Positions 23,751 through 37,033 of a stretch of 64,000 nt of DNA are shown here, one piece after another. Position numbers and translations under genes: made by a program. The DNA is from Zingiber officinale (Eukaryota > Streptophyta > Magnoliopsida > Zingiberales > Zingiberaceae), in NCBI RefSeq assembly GCF_018446385.1, contig NC_055989.1:134319004-134383003 (forward strand), given 5' to 3'. The notes below the pieces were generated by a model. That model had not been told where the DNA came from and did no database searches. It was given only the letters and a program-made list of their open reading frames with translations. How positions within the stretch are numbered: the first letter of the stretch is position 1; each line of letters opens with the position of its first letter.

Positions 23751-25540
23751 TTATGGGGTAGAGAAGATGCTCCTAGGAACCCAACACCTATTGGTGCTCC
23801 TTGGATGCTCTAGGTACTCACTAGGGATAACTTCCCTAGATACCTTCCTAGTGACCTTGTTGGGCTTCTTAGAAGCCTTGGTCACATTTTCTAGGTCAAC
23901 CCTAGGGATAGCCTCCCTTGTGACCTTGTTAGTGACTTTCTTAGACTTCTTAGAAGTCTTAGTCACTTTGGTTGCAAAAATACCTCTAGGGATGACTTCC
24001 TAGTATTCTTGACTTGACCACTAAACCTAGGGTTTGTTCCATAACTATATGGAACCCTATGATAACTAGGCACATCCTTCTTAGCCTTTGGTTTGTATCC
24101 CAAACCTCTATGGCTATTTGATGGCTTTGACTTTCCTAGCCCTAGGTTTTGCTCATTTTGCCCTTTTAGGATATTTTCCATCCTTTTTAGGGTCTTTTCC
24201 ATTTTATCAAGTCTTGATCTCAAGACTTGATTTTCTATCATTAAATCCTTAGAATTTGGTTTTTCATTAAGTCCATGAGCATTTTTGTTTCTAGGCTTGT
24301 ATCTAAAATCTTTGGAGTTATTGCCTAGACTTTTACCTACATTCCTAACCCTAGGAGTGATAGTCTTAGCATGTAGGGCCACATGCTTTTCCTTAAAGCC
24401 CTCATGCTTTCTATTCTTATGGTAAATTGCATTAAAATGATAAAAGTTAGACCTATCATGTTCTTTACCATAATGTAAAGGAGTAGGCTCAATAAATGTT
24501 ACCTTCTTCTTTACCTTAGAGGCTCCCCCTTGACTAGTGCCTCCTTGAGCCTTGACCCTTTTCTTCCCCTTGGGGCATTGACTACGATAATGCCCCTTTT
24601 GATTGCAAGAGAAGCATATAATATGCTCCTTGCTCTTCTTTGTGTTGGGGAAGGTCTCCTTGGGCTTCACCTTGCCCTTTTGTGCCCCTTGGCCCTTCTT
24701 CTTGGCTAATTTAGGGCACTTGCTCTTGTAGTGCCCATGTTCCCTACATTCAAAGCATATAATATGATTTTTATTATTAATTGAAATATTTATACCTTTG
24801 CTTGTAGGAGTGGCATCTTTTTCTTTGGATCCGGAGGTAGAAGCTTCCTCTTGATCGGACCTTGATTCTCCTCCATTTGATTTTTCTTGACTTGTGGAGG
24901 TAGAAGCTTCTTCCTCCTCTTCGTCTCTTGACCCGGATGTAGAAGCTTCTCCTTCTTCTTGATCCGGCGTCACCAAGGATTGCTCCCCCTCAATCCTAGA
25001 GGTGGAGGCTTCATCATCTTGAATATGAAACAAGGAGTAGGCTCTCTCCTTGTTCCCTTCGTTGCATTCCCTTGAGGATGAAGCTTCTTGGATTTCCTCT
25101 TCTTCGGAGGTTGAGCATTTTTCAACCTCGGAATCCTCCTCTTGGTCTTGCTCCAAAGAGTCACCCTCTCTGGATTCTGCTTGCTCTTGTACAGTGGAGG
25201 GGATCTCTTCATGAAGCTTGGCCAATTTGCTCCATAAGTCCTTTGCATCTTCAAATTCTCCAATTTTGCAAAGGATGGTGCTTGGCAATAAATTGACCAA
25301 TAGCTTGGTCACTTTGTCATTTGCCTCGCACCTTTGGATTTTCTCCGAGCTCCATTTGCTTTTCTTGAGAAGCTTGCCCTTGGAGTTTGTTGGAGCTTCG
25401 AAGCCTTCCATTAGAGCAAACCATTGCTCTATCTCCATCATAAGAAAGGTTTCGATTCTTGATTTCCAAGAATCGAAGCTTGTGGATGTGTATGGTGGAG
25501 CCACCCTTGTGTCAAATCCAAGTCCATCTTGGAATTGCAT
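23751..25540 (-). pseudogene. gag: Gag of the TR-GAG element, unit 4 (C-terminal frameshift)
   Basis: Open from 25540 through both zinc knuckles and the coiled coil to about 24000. There CCC has become CC, which shifts the frame, so the open part stops at 23963 without the basic C-terminal repeats. Those repeats continue in another frame at 23751-23966. The nucleic-acid-binding core is unaffected. Confidence 0.82.
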
Positions 25541-25649
25541 CTTGAAGTTGAGCTTGATAAAATCTTGAACTTGAAGAATTTGCTCCAACTTCTTCACCCT
25601 CTAGCTTTTCTTGATATGCTTGACCCTTCCGCCTTGCTCTGATACCACT

Positions 25650-27267
25650 TGTTAGGACCAAAAGTAGCTAGAGGGGGGGGGGGGTGAATAGCTCGTCGCG
25701 TTCGCTCAATGCGCTTCGTTGCTTGGCGTTGCTTGTCGTTGCTTGTTTCTTCTTGGATGTGCAGCGGAAAATACAGAAACAAACACAAGCACGCTAACAC
25801 TAGGATTTTACTTGGTATCCACCTCACAAGAGGTGACTAATCCAAGGATCCACACCAACGCACACACCCTCCACTATGAATAACACTCCTTTATGGTAAC
25901 TACCAAAGGCGGAGAAGCCCTACAACACTCTCAATACAAGAAGAAGAAAGGGAAATACAAGTTAAGCAAAAGCTTACAAGATGTGCAGTAAAAACCCTAA
26001 CCCTAACTTCTTCCTCTTGCAATAGATCCGCCTCTTGACTTGGAAAGCCTCCAAGAACCTTCAAGAACTGGCGATCACGTGCTTGTAGAGAGCTGTGGAG
26101 GAGCTGGAATGAATCTGAGAAGAGCTCGTGAAGAGATGCCGAAGACCACGCTCAGCTTTAAACGACGCGAACGGTCGGATCCCGATCGATTCGAATGTTC
26201 CAATCGATCGGGAGGCTTTGATCAGCCTCCGTGCTCTGGAAACGCTGGATCGATCCACGGATCGATCCAGCGCTTATCGCGCGAAAGCATCGTCCCGATC
26301 GATCGGCCGATCGATGGGACCTCCGGATCGATCCACGGATCGATCCAAGCTACTACTGGAAGAACGGATCGATCCACCGATCGATTCACACCTGGATCGA
26401 TCCACGGATCGATCCGAACTTGGTTTTGCCCAAAACCAAGTCCCAAACCTCCCTAACCAACATCCGGTCAACCTTGACCTGTTGGTACATCATGCCTCGC
26501 ATCTGGTCACTCCCTTGACCTGCCAGACTCCCCACCAAGTGTCCGGTCAATCCTTTGACCCACTTGACTTTTCTCGTCGTGCAAGTATCCGGTCACCCAT
26601 TGACCTACTTGACTTCCACGCATGTCGGGTCAACCTTGACCCATCTGGACTTCCTTCCTTGCCAAGTATCCAATCATCCTTTGACCTACTTGACTTCCCA
26701 ACACCAGATGTCCGATCATTCTTGATCCATCCGGATTTCCTTCTTGCCAAGTATCCATCAATCCTTTGACCTACTTGGACTTCCCAACACCGATGTCCGA
26801 TCATTCTTGATCCATCTGGATTTCCTCCTTGCCCGGCTTCACTCACGGGACTTTCACCCAGCTTCACTCACTAGGGTTTTCCATCCGCCTAGCTTCACTC
26901 ACTAGGACTTTCACCCTAGCTTCACTCACTAGGGTTTTCAATCTGCCTAGCTTCACTCACTAGGACTTTCACCTAGCTTCACTCACTAGGATTTCCATCC
27001 GCCTAGCTTCACTCACTAGGACTTTCACCTGGCTTCACTCACCGGGACTTTCCTTCCGCCTAGCTTCACTCACTAGGACTTTCACCGGCTTCACTCACCA
27101 GGATTTTCCGCCTAACATCACTTAGGACTTCCCAGTCAAGTATCCGGTCAACCTTGACCTACTTGACTCTTCTTCGATCAATATCTTATTGTCAAACATC
27201 TAAACCCAAACCAAGACTCAGCTTGGTTAACCAGGTCAACCTTGACCTGAGGGATTTTGCACCAACA
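25650..27267 (-). repeat. LTR-E of the tandem TR-GAG array
   Basis: This 1618-bp LTR follows a primer site at 25636-25647. The leader beside it lacks about 18 bp that the other units have between primer site and gag (near 25630). The stem-loop region is of mixed quality: some stems match LTR-C and others carry CTG/CAG losses. Confidence 0.88.
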
Positions 27268-29637
27268 ATCTCCCCCTTTTTGATGTTTGACAATACCACA
27301 ATAACACTTACAATCCCACATGTAAGTTAGGCTAATCCTATAGCCTCCTTCTTCATGCCACTAGGTAATGAACCCATAAATTAAGCTTTTCATTCTCCCC
27401 CTAAGAGGGCAAACTCCCTCTAGGTAATGAAAACCTAACTTACTTCCTTTCATTCTCCCCCTATTGGCACACATCAACCTCCTACTAATAAAACACATCA
27501 ACCCGTCTTTGGACACACATCAACCTATGCTCCAATTTTGGGCACACTTCAACAACTCCATTTGTTAAAGACTCTCCCCCTGAAGAGTTGCTCATCGTGA
27601 TCACAATTTCACTCATTGTGATCAACTTAATATCGAAGGTCCCATACCCTTCATTATCCTTAACTTCTTCCTCAATGTTGACAAATACCCAACCTTGAGC
27701 ATTTTCAACCACTTGAGTTGCCACTTGAAATGATGAGGATATCCACTCCCCATTTATCCCCATTTCAAGTTTAAATGCTCAACCTTGAGCAAGTTCACAA
27801 CAGAAGGTTAACCACCTTCCAAGGTTCATGAAAAATAATTTTCATGTCTTTAAAGAGTCCCTCCCCCTAAAGACATGGTGGTAACTTCTGTCATTGCACC
27901 AACAATGACTTGGAATCCCTAAACCATTAGGAAAACCAATTTTAGAAGTTTTGAGGTTCATATATTCAAAATTTGAAACAAACCTCAACCTAAACTTCAA
28001 TGAAGTCTTCCTTAACAATTCCATCCTTGTTTTCAACACGAAAACACCCTTTTTATGTATACAAATGTATTTTAAGGGTTTGGAATGGTTACCTAGACTA
28101 AAATAGGTTCAAAGTGCTGAAATCAGGCTTTCCCAGCCAAAATCAGCAACTTGGATCGATTGGAGTTGGGTTCCAATCGATTGAACCTTTCTGAATCGAT
28201 CCACTGATCGATTCAGACTACCTGGATCGATCGGATGATCGATCCAGCGAGCTACTGCTCGCGAGATTTGCCTTCTGAATCGATCCATGGATCGATTCAG
28301 GAACTCCAATCGATCCATGGATCGATCGGAGCTCTGATAGTTGCTGAAATTCCATTTCAGTCAACTTCAGAAACCCCTAGAAAATTCTACAAAAATCCAA
28401 AAATTATGAAATTTCGTGTAGACATTGTTTCGGGCATATATTATCAAGGAAAAATAGTTTTCTATGAAAATACATCATATTTTCAAAGATTTACACAAAC
28501 TTGAAAGCTTGCAAAAACTTTAGTGTTTTCTTCAAGTTTGTGTCTAACTATTCAATGGTGTTTACTATCAAAAGATAGCCTTCACCAAGGTTTTCCAAAA
28601 ACATTTTAAAAACATTTTCAAAACCAATATCCCATCATGTTCCTTGGGCACAATGCACATGACTTGTACATTCGCTTTCCCAATGATGGGAAAACACATA
28701 TCTATGTGTTTTGATGAAACTAAAACTCAAAAAAATGCACTAAATCAACATCTTGAGTTTTGTTCATCATCCTAACATCTCACTTGTATCTAATGTGCAC
28801 TAAAACACATACAAGTCATCTTATAGGTCTTTGTGAGATGTAGAGATTGGTTTTGCCCTAATCTAGGGATCATGCATACTCTCTAGGCATTTTGGAGATA
28901 TTAGACACCCACCTAGGATGTCACTTGTTAATAATTGTTGTTAAATGCCTTTTGTCCTTAATTACAAGGAATTAAACTAATGCATGATAATGTTATGGCA
29001 TACATCAAAATAAAATAACTTTCAAAAGAAATATTCCTATAACTACATGATGTATGCATGACATGACATGGTATTTTTGTATTTTTCATAATAAGTCATG
29101 AATGCAAAAGTAGACATGATGTCATGGCATATGATGGGCAAACAATCATGGCAAGATTTAGCATAAATAAAATATACCTAGATTAGCTATCTAAGTATCC
29201 TTAAAACCTTAGCTAAACTTACAACTTAAACCTAGATTGCCCTTAAGTGCGTCAAGAAAACGCCAAAACCTAAATTGGCATTTCTAATTCCCTTGATTAA
29301 TTTATGTCAATTGAAATTAAGCATATTCCTCAAATGTTGGCATATTTCATTTTTTCACAAGAGTAGCACTTTAAAGTTAAGGCCTGGATTGCCTTAAATT
29401 TCCTAAGAACATACCAAAATCCCAACTTGGTAGCTCTTATGAATTTCCCAATATGTGCCTTTTAAGATTAAAATTAACTTTTCACCACTAGGCACATTTT
29501 ACTCTTTCAAAGAGTAAATAATAGTTCCATTTCATTTTCAAAGGTTAACAAAAACCTTGAAAATGCTCCTTGAGTGTCAATTTCCTCAAAGTTGGGTTAA
29601 CTACCCTTCTAATTGGAGTTGACACTCTCTAACCCAT

Positions 29638-31427
29638 TTATGGGGTAGAGAAGATGCTCCTAGGAACCCAACACCTATTGGTGCTCCTTGGATGCTCTAG
29701 GTACTCACTAGGGATAACTTCCCTAGATACCTTCCTAGTGACCTTGTTGGGCTTCTTAGAAGCCTTGGTCACATTTTCTAGGTCAACCCTAGGGATAGCC
29801 TCCTTGTGACCTTGTTAGTGACTTTCTTAGACTTCTTAGAAGTCTTAGTCACTTTGGTTGCAAAAATACTCTTAGGGATGACTTCCCTAGTATTCTTGAC
29901 TTGACCACTAAACCTAGGGTTTGTTCCATAACTATATGGAACCCTATGATAACTAGGCACATCCTTCTTAGCCTTTGGTTTGTATCCCAAACCTCTATGG
30001 CTATTTGATGGCTTTGACTTTCCTAGCCCTAGGTTTTGCTCATTTTGCCCTTTTAGGATATTTTCCATCCTTTTTAAGGTCTTTTCCATTTTATCAAGTC
30101 TTGATCTCAAGACTTGATTTTCTATCATTAAATCCTTAGAATTTGGTTTTTCATTAAGTCCATGAGCATTTTTGTTTCTAGGCTTGTATCTAAAATCTTT
30201 GGAGTTATTGCCTAGACTTTTACCTACATTCCTAACCCTAGGAGTGATAGTCTTAGCATGTAGGGCCACATGCTTTTCCTTAAAGCCCTCATGCTTTCTA
30301 TTCTTATGGTAAATTGCATTAAAATGATAAAAGTTAGACCTATCATGTTCTTTACCATAATGTAAAGGAGTAGGCTCAATAAATGTTACCTTCTTCTTTA
30401 CCTTAGAGGCTCCCCCTTGACTAGTGCCTCCTTGAGCCTTGACCCTTTTCTTCCCCTTGGGGCATTGACTACGATAATGCCCCTTTTGATTGCAAGAGAA
30501 GCATATAATATGCTCCTTGCTCTTCTTTGTGTTGGGGAAGGTCTCCTTGGGCTTCACCTTGCCCTTTTGTGCCCCTTGGCCCTTCTTCTTGGCTAATTTA
30601 GGGCACTTGCTCTTGTAGTGCCCATGTTCCCTACATTCAAAGCATATAATATGATTTTTATTATTAATTGAAATATTTATACCTTTGCTTGTAGGAGTGG
30701 CATCTTTTTCTTTGGATCCGGAGGTAGAAGCTTCCTCTTGATCGGACCTTGATTCTCCTCCATTTGATTTTTCTTGACTTGTGGAGGTAGAAGCTTCTTC
30801 CTCCTCTTCGTCTCTTGACCCGGATGTAGAAGCTTCTCCTTCTTCTTGATCCGGCGTCACCAAGGATTGCTCCCCCTCAATCCTAGAGGTGGAGGCTTCA
30901 TCATCTTGAATATGAAACAAGGAGTATGCTCTCTCCTTGTTCCCTTCGTTGCATTCCCTTGAGGATGAAGCTTCTTGGATTTCCTCTTCTTCGGAGGTTG
31001 AGCATTTTTCAACCTCGGAATCCTCCTCTTGGTCTTGCTCCAAAGAGTCACCCTCTCTGGATTCTGCTTGCTCTTGTACAGTGGAGGGGATCTCTTCATG
31101 AAGCTTGGCCAATTTGCTCCATAAGTCCTTTGCATCTTCAAATTCTCCAATTTTGCAAAGGATGGTGCTTGGCAATAAATTGACCAATAGCTTGGTCACT
31201 TTGTCATTTGCCTCGCACCTTTGGATTTTCTCCGAGCTCCATTTGCTTTTCTTGAGAAGCTTGCCCTTGGAGTTTGTTGGAGCTTCGAAGCCTTCCATTA
31301 GAGCAAACCATTGCTCTATCTCCATCATAAGAAAGGTTTCGATTCTTGATTTCCAAGAATCGAAGCTTGTGGATGTGTATGGTGGAGCCACCCTTGTGTC
31401 AAATCCAAGTCCATCTTGGAATTGCAT
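29638..31427 (-). pseudogene. gag: Gag of the TR-GAG element, unit 5 (C-terminal frameshift)
   Basis: Open from 31427 to 29778, ending early because CCC is CC near 29802. The last two basic C-terminal repeats are lost; all earlier domains are intact. This is the unit next to the 5' boundary LTR. As in unit 4, the break is a one-base homopolymer loss. Confidence 0.82.
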
Positions 31428-31545
31428 CTTGAAGTTGAGCTTGATAAAATCTTGAACTTGAAGAATTTGCTCCAACTTCTTCACCCTCTAGCTTTTCTTG
31501 ATATGCTTGACCCTTCCGGCGATGATTCCGGTGAAGAGCGGCCTT

Positions 31546-31557
31546 GCTCTGATACCA
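31546..31557 (-). other. Primer binding site for initiator tRNA-Met
   Basis: The minus-strand sequence TGGTATCAGAGC lies two bases inside the LTR-F end. It is the standard plant copia primer site complementary to the 3' end of initiator tRNA-Met. The identical 12-mer stands at 2161, 8003, 13903, 19781 and 25636, always two bases from the LTR, so every unit keeps a usable minus-strand priming site. Confidence 0.92.
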
Positions 31558-31559
31558 CT

Positions 31560-33206
31560 TGTTAGGACCAAAAGTAGCTAGAGGGGGGGGGGGTGAATAG
31601 CTCGTCGCGTTCGCTCAATGCGCTTCGTTGCTTGGCGTTGCTTGTCGTTGCTTGTTGCTTCTTGGATGTGCAGCGGAAAATACAGAAACAAACACAAGCA
31701 CGCTAACACTAGGATTTTACTTGGTATCCACCTCACAAGAGGTGACTAATCCAAGGATCCACACCAACGCACACACCCTCCACTATGAATAACACTCCTT
31801 TATGGTAACTACCAAAGGCGGAGAAGCCCTACAACACTCTCAATACAAGAAGAAGAAAGGGAAATACAAGTTAAGCAAAAGCTTACAAGATGTGCAGTAA
31901 AAACCCTAACCCTAACTTCTTCCTCTTGCAATAGATCCGCCTCTTGACTTGGAAAGCCTCCAAGAACCTTCAAGAACTGGCGATCACGTGCTTGTAGAGA
32001 GCTGTGGAGGAGCTGGAATGAATCTGAGAAGAGCTCGTGAAGAGATGCCGAAGACCACGCGCGCCTGCGGCTTTAAACCCGACGCAGCGGTTGGATCCCG
32101 ATCGATTCGAATGTTCCGAATCGATCGGGAGGCTTTGGATCGATCCACGATCGATCCGTGGATCCTGGAAACACGCTGGATCGATCCACGGATCGATCCG
32201 GCGCTTATCGCGCGAAGCAGCATCGTCCCGATCGACTGATCGATCGGGACCTCTGATCGATCCACGGATCGATCCGTGGATCGGAAGAACTGGATCGATC
32301 CACCGATCGATCCCACCTGATCGATCCACGGATCGATCCAACTTGGTTTTGCCCAAACCAAGTCCCAAACCTCCCTAACCAACATCCGGTCAACCTTGAC
32401 CTGTTGGTACATCATGCCGATCCGGTCACTCCCTTGACCTGCCAGGACTCCCCACCAAGTGTCCGGTCAATCCCTTTGACCCACTTGGACTTTTACTCGT
32501 CGTGCCAAGTATCCGGTCACTCCATTGACCTACTTGGACTTCCACCAGATGTCTGGTCAACCTTGACCCATCTGGACTTCCTTCCTTGCCAAGTATCCAG
32601 TCAATCCTTTGACCTACTTGGACTTCCCAACACCAGATGTCCGATCATTCTTGATCCATCTGGATTTCCTTCCTTGCCAAGTATCCAGTCAATCCTTTGA
32701 CCTACTTGGACTTCCCAACACCAGATGTCCGATCATTCTTGATCCATCTGGATTTCCTTCCTTGCCTGGCTTCACTCACCAGGACTTTCACCTAGCTTCA
32801 CTCACTAGGGTTTTCCATCTGCCTAGCTTCACTCACTAGGACTTTCACCTAGCTTCACTCACTAGGGTTTTCAATCTGCCTAGCTTCACTCACTAGGACT
32901 TTCACCTAGCTTCACTCACTAGGATTTTCCATCTGCCTAGCTTCACTCACTAGGACTTTCACCTGGCTTCACTCACCAGGATTTCCTTCTGCCTAGCTTC
33001 ACTCACTAGGACTTTCACCTGGCTTCACTCACCAGGATTTTCACCTGCCTAACATGCCAGTTAGGACTTCCCAGTCAAGTATCCGGTCAACCTTGACCTA
33101 CTTGACTCTTCTTCGATCAATATCTTATTGTCAAACATCTAAACCCAAACCAAGATTCAGCTTGGTTAACCAGGTCAACCTTGACCTGAGGGATGTTGCA
33201 CCAACA
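31560..33206 (-). repeat. LTR-F, 5'-most LTR of the array, flanked by host copia sequence
   Basis: At 1647 bp it is the longest LTR, with a nearly complete stem-loop chain. Its outer end (33206) abuts unrelated AT-rich DNA beginning GAATG, which is the candidate 5-bp target duplication. In every other copy the same end continues into the polypurine tract, so this LTR marks the 5' boundary of the array. Confidence 0.9.
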
Positions 33207-33993
33207 GAATGCAGTTAAAAACTTTGAAGAAAAAAAACTAGGTTTTAACTTTAGTTTAAAATAATTTAATCCAGGATAATAAGTAAAAAAAAAATTATAT
33301 TTCAAGGTCAAGTTTAAAATTAATTTTATTTCCAAGTCAAAAATAATTTTAAATCCATGTCATAAAATAATTTTATTTTAAAACCAAGTAAAAATAATTA
33401 AAATAATTTTCCAATAAAATAATTTTGTACTTATTATTTTAAGAACAAGAAACAACTTGGTTAAAATAACTTTTTCCACTCCCCCTCGATTCATGCTAGC
33501 CAATTAAAAATTTAAAGTCCCATAGTCAAAGCATGAGTAACCAAATTATTTACTAACAACCAACTGTCTAACCTTTAGTTACTAGTTGTTTACCAAGAGG
33601 TAGTAGCTTTCACTTGGTTAGTTAAGTTAAGTAAGTGTTCTAGTTAGTTTTGACTAAGTATGGATCACTTAACTTGATTAATATGATTTTGGTATTTAAT
33701 GCTCAGACTTATGTCGATGCACAGACATAAGAATTCTTAAGTCTAGGCAGTACCTTATGCATCTCACATCATTCTAAGTATTTTTCATATACAAGCAAGG
33801 TAATCCTAGTGTGCTTGTGAGATGCTTTGGCTGAAACTAGGGGTACATGCTTTCTAGGGGGTAAATTCCTAGGCTAAATCCAATATTTTGAAAAACTAAT
33901 AAAATTGGGATTTTGAAAAATATTTTTCCTAGAATTTTTTAAAACAAAGTATTTTGAAATTGTAAACGAAGAATCAATTTTTGAAAGCAACCT
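33207..33993 (-). other. 3' non-coding region of the autonomous copia, interrupted by the array
   Basis: AT-rich sequence between the RNase H stop and the array boundary, with no reading frame worth calling. It contains the inverted repeat GCATCTCAC/GTGAGATGC (33759-33767 and 33817-33825) that matches a stem in the array element. No polypurine tract is seen before the boundary, so the array interrupts the element upstream of its own 3' LTR. Confidence 0.6.
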
Positions 33994-34533
33994 CTATTCT
34001 ACTAAGCACATCTCTATTTGCCTTCTAAGTGCACTGAACTCAAGTTCAAGTAAGGGTTTTGTGAAAATGTCAGCCAGGTTTGACTTGGACTCAACATAGT
34101 TAAGCACAATGTCACCCTTAGCCACATGATCCCTTACAAAGTGGTGTTTAACTTCTATGTGCTTAGTCCTTGAGTGGTGAATTGAATTCTTGATTAAGTT
34201 AATTGAACTTATATTATCAATTGAAATTTTTATGTTTTTATATTCTAGTTGATAGTCCTTTATGGTATGCGTCATCCATAATAAATGAGATGCACATTCC
34301 CCTAGGGCTATGTACTCAGCTTCAGTAGTGGATAAAACAACACAGTGTTGCTTACTGCTTGACCAACTTACTAGACACTGACCTAGAAATTGACAGCTAC
34401 CACTTGTGCTTTTTCTATCTAATTTACACCCGGCATAGTCTGAGTCAAAGTAGTCGATTAGGTCAAAAGTGCAAGTTCTAGGGTACCAAAGTCCTACATT
34501 TAGGGTTCCCTTAATATACTTAAGTATTCTTTA
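33994..34533 (-). pseudogene. RNase H domain of autonomous SIRE-like copia
   Basis: The reading frame runs from an in-frame TAA at 34531-34533 to 33994. It shows the copia RNase H landmarks: DSDYAGC, the KSTSGSCQFLG block, STTEAEYIAL, then HIEVKHHFVRDHV and ADIFTKPL. In an intact element this would be the end of the pol polyprotein. It is separated from RT by stops and frame changes, so it cannot be made as part of a normal Pol. Confidence 0.88.
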
Positions 34534-34768
34534 ACATTTGTTAAGTGTGACTCTTTTGCACAAGATTAATATCTTGCATATATACCTACTGCAAATAGGA
34601 TGTCCGGTCGACTTGCAATTAGGTAGAGTAGACTTTCTATCGCACTTCAATAGTATTTTAAGTCTATTGATTTTCCTTCTAAGTCAGAGTTAATTTTAAC
34701 ATTTGTAGCCATTGGAGTATTTATATTTTTTGAATTTTTCATTCCAATTTTTTAATTAATTCCTTGGC

Positions 34769-36225
34769 TTATTTTGTTTGAAAGATATAAATTCCATCTT
34801 TGGTTTGTTTAATTTGTAAGCCTAAGAAAAAATTGAGTTCTCCTACTATGCTCATTTCAAATTCACTCTCCATTAATTTGGTAAATTCTTTTAAAAATTT
34901 AGTGTTGGTTGAATAAAAAATTATATCGTCTACATAAATTTGGGCTATAAAAATATGTTTTGCTAAGGTTTTTACAAATAAGGTTTGATCTATTTGACCT
35001 TGTTTAAAACCTTTAGATATTAGATAATTTGATAGTCGTTCATACCAAGCCCTAGGTGCTTGTTTTAGTCCATATAAGACATTTTTTAGCCTTAAAACAT
35101 GGTTCGGGTGGTCCAAGTCCTCAAATCCGGGGGGTTGACTTACATATACCTCTTCTTTGATAAATCCGTTTAAAAAAGCAGGTTTTACATCCATTTGGAA
35201 TAACTTGAATCCTTTGTGTGCTGCATAGGCCAGCAGCATCCTAATGGATTCAAGTCTGGCTACGAGGGCATAAGTCTCATCATAGTCTAACCCTTCTACT
35301 TGACTGAACTCTTTAGCCACTAACCTAGCTTTATTTCTTACAATTTCACCCTTATCATCCAATTTATTTGTAAATACCCATTTAGTGTCAACTATGGTTT
35401 TGTTATTGGGGTTGGGTACTAGTTCCCAGACCTGATTTCTTTCAAATTGGGCTAACTCCTCTTACATTGTTAATATCCAGTCTAGGTCTGGTAGGGCTTC
35501 TTCTATAGTTTTGGGTTCAATTTTTAATATGAGAACTATCTGACTTAGGTTCCTATAAGATGATCTAGTTCGAACTCCTAGGGTTGGGTCATCCAAAATT
35601 TGGTCAGATGGGTGATTGATACTTGTTCTTGATGGTCTTATGTTAGAGTCAATAATTGGTTCTTGTGATTGACTAGATTTTATTTGAATATCTTCATCAT
35701 CTTCTATGTTTCTTGAATTAATATTTTCTGTGTTTTGATTAATATTTTTATTTATTAAGTTAGGTAAGTTATTTTCTTCATTAAAAATTACATTAGTTGT
35801 TTCTTCAACTTTTAAGATATTTTTGTTATAAACTCTATATGCCTTACTGGTTGTGGAATACTCTAAAAAGATTCCTGGAATTGATTTTGATGTGAATTTT
35901 CTTAAGTAGTCCTTAGTATTTAATATATGAACTTTACACCCAAAAACTTTTAAATAATTTAAGTTAGGAATCCTATTGTAATATAATTCATATGGAGTTT
36001 TATTTTATATTTTATTAATTAAAATTCTATTTTGAATGTAACAAGCTGTATTAATTGCCTCAACCCAGAATTGATTATTTAAATTGTATTCATTTAACAT
36101 GGTTCTAGCGGCTTCTTGTAGGGTTCTATTTTTTCTTTGTACTAGACCATTTTATTGGGGGGGGGGGGGTTCTAGGGCATGAATATTCATGTTTATATCC
36201 ATTAATCTCGCAAAATTCAATAAAT
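34769..36225 (-). pseudogene. Integrase C-terminal part and reverse transcriptase of autonomous copia
   Basis: The RT core is open at 34769-35362. It has [24 protein letters not shown] and the catalytic IYVDDI motif, typical of Ty1/copia. Upstream (35363-36225) the translated remains continue through the integrase C-terminal region into the RT N-terminus (KWVFTNK), with stops such as the one near 35465. A run of 11 G at 36158-36168 falls in a broken place. The order integrase, RT, RNase H is the copia order. Confidence 0.85.
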
Positions 36226-37033
36226 TTAGGTTTTCAAATTCCCCCCATGGTCACTTCTAATTCTTTTAATTTTAGTATCTTTTTCATTTTCTACTAAGTT
36301 ACAAAAAGTTTTAAAGATTTCATAGGTTTCATCTTTAGATTTTAGAAATTTTACCCAAATAAACCTTGAGTAATCATCACTTATTACTAAGTAATATTGG
36401 TTTTTACTTAGTGATTTAGCCCCATGTGAATCAAACAGGTCTAAGTGTAGAAGCTCAAGTATTGAGTTAGTTCTACTTAAGTTGGTTGATATATGGGTTG
36501 ACTTCGTTTGTTTACCTTGTTGACATGCATTACAAATTGAATTTTCGGTAAATTTTAATATGGGCAAGCCTCTGACTAAATCATTTTGACTCATTTTTGA
36601 AATGAGTCTGGTATGAGTGTGACCCAGTCTTCTGTGCCACAACTTAATTTCCTCTTGTTGTGTCAATAGACACTTAAGTGAGGAGGTTGGTAGATCAATT
36701 GAATATATATTCTTTTTCCTAATTCTATTTAAGTGTGATTTTAGAATTTTCAACATTTTTAATTAAGCATTCAGATTTTGAAAATATGACTAAGTATCCT
36801 GAGTCACATAATTGGCTAATACTTAGTAAATTAAAATTCAATCGATCAACCAATAAAACTTTTCGAATATAGAAATCAGAACTTAGTTGGATATTACCTG
36901 TTCCGATTACCTTGAGTGTTCCATCGTTGCCGAATGCGACAGACCCTAGGTTCTTGAATTTCAGCTTAGTGAATTTTAATCTATCTCCAGTCATGTACCT
37001 GGAGCATCCACTATCTAGCATCCATTGATCCAA
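36226..37033 (-). pseudogene. Protease and integrase N-terminal part of autonomous copia
   Basis: The frame at 36725-37033 begins at WMLDSGCSRYMTG, the aspartic protease motif of copia. A frame change near 36740 leads to 36226-36756, which holds the integrase zinc-binding HHCC region (HRRLGHTH, then CNACQQGK) and the first two acidic core positions (LDLFDSHG and SDDYSRF), ending after RSDHGG. The frameshift separates protease and integrase. Confidence 0.85.

Larger units (their letters stand above)
1..33206 (-). mobile_element. Tandem array of gag-only (TR-GAG) SIRE-like copia retrotransposon sharing LTRs
   Basis: The same unit of about 5.85 kb recurs head to tail: the sequence at position 1 recurs at 5834, 11733, 17611, 23490 and 29377. 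Each unit, read on the minus strand, is LTR, tRNA-Met primer site, gag, long 3' non-coding region, polypurine tract, next LTR. There are six LTRs, five complete internal regions and one cut by the window edge. LTRs begin TG and end CA with TGTT/AACA termini. No protease, integrase, reverse transcriptase or RNase H is present in any unit, so the element is non-autonomous. The right edge (33206) is a clean LTR terminus against unrelated DNA; the left edge lies outside. Neighbouring copies share one LTR, as expected from LTR-LTR unequal exchange or multimer integration, not from independent insertions. Gag-only elements of this architecture are known in plants as TR-GAG. Confidence 0.9.

Noticed and set aside
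1..33206. Ordinary satellite DNA
   Set aside because: Each unit has LTR termini, primer site, polypurine tract and gag, so it is a tandem retrotransposon, although it may evolve like a satellite.
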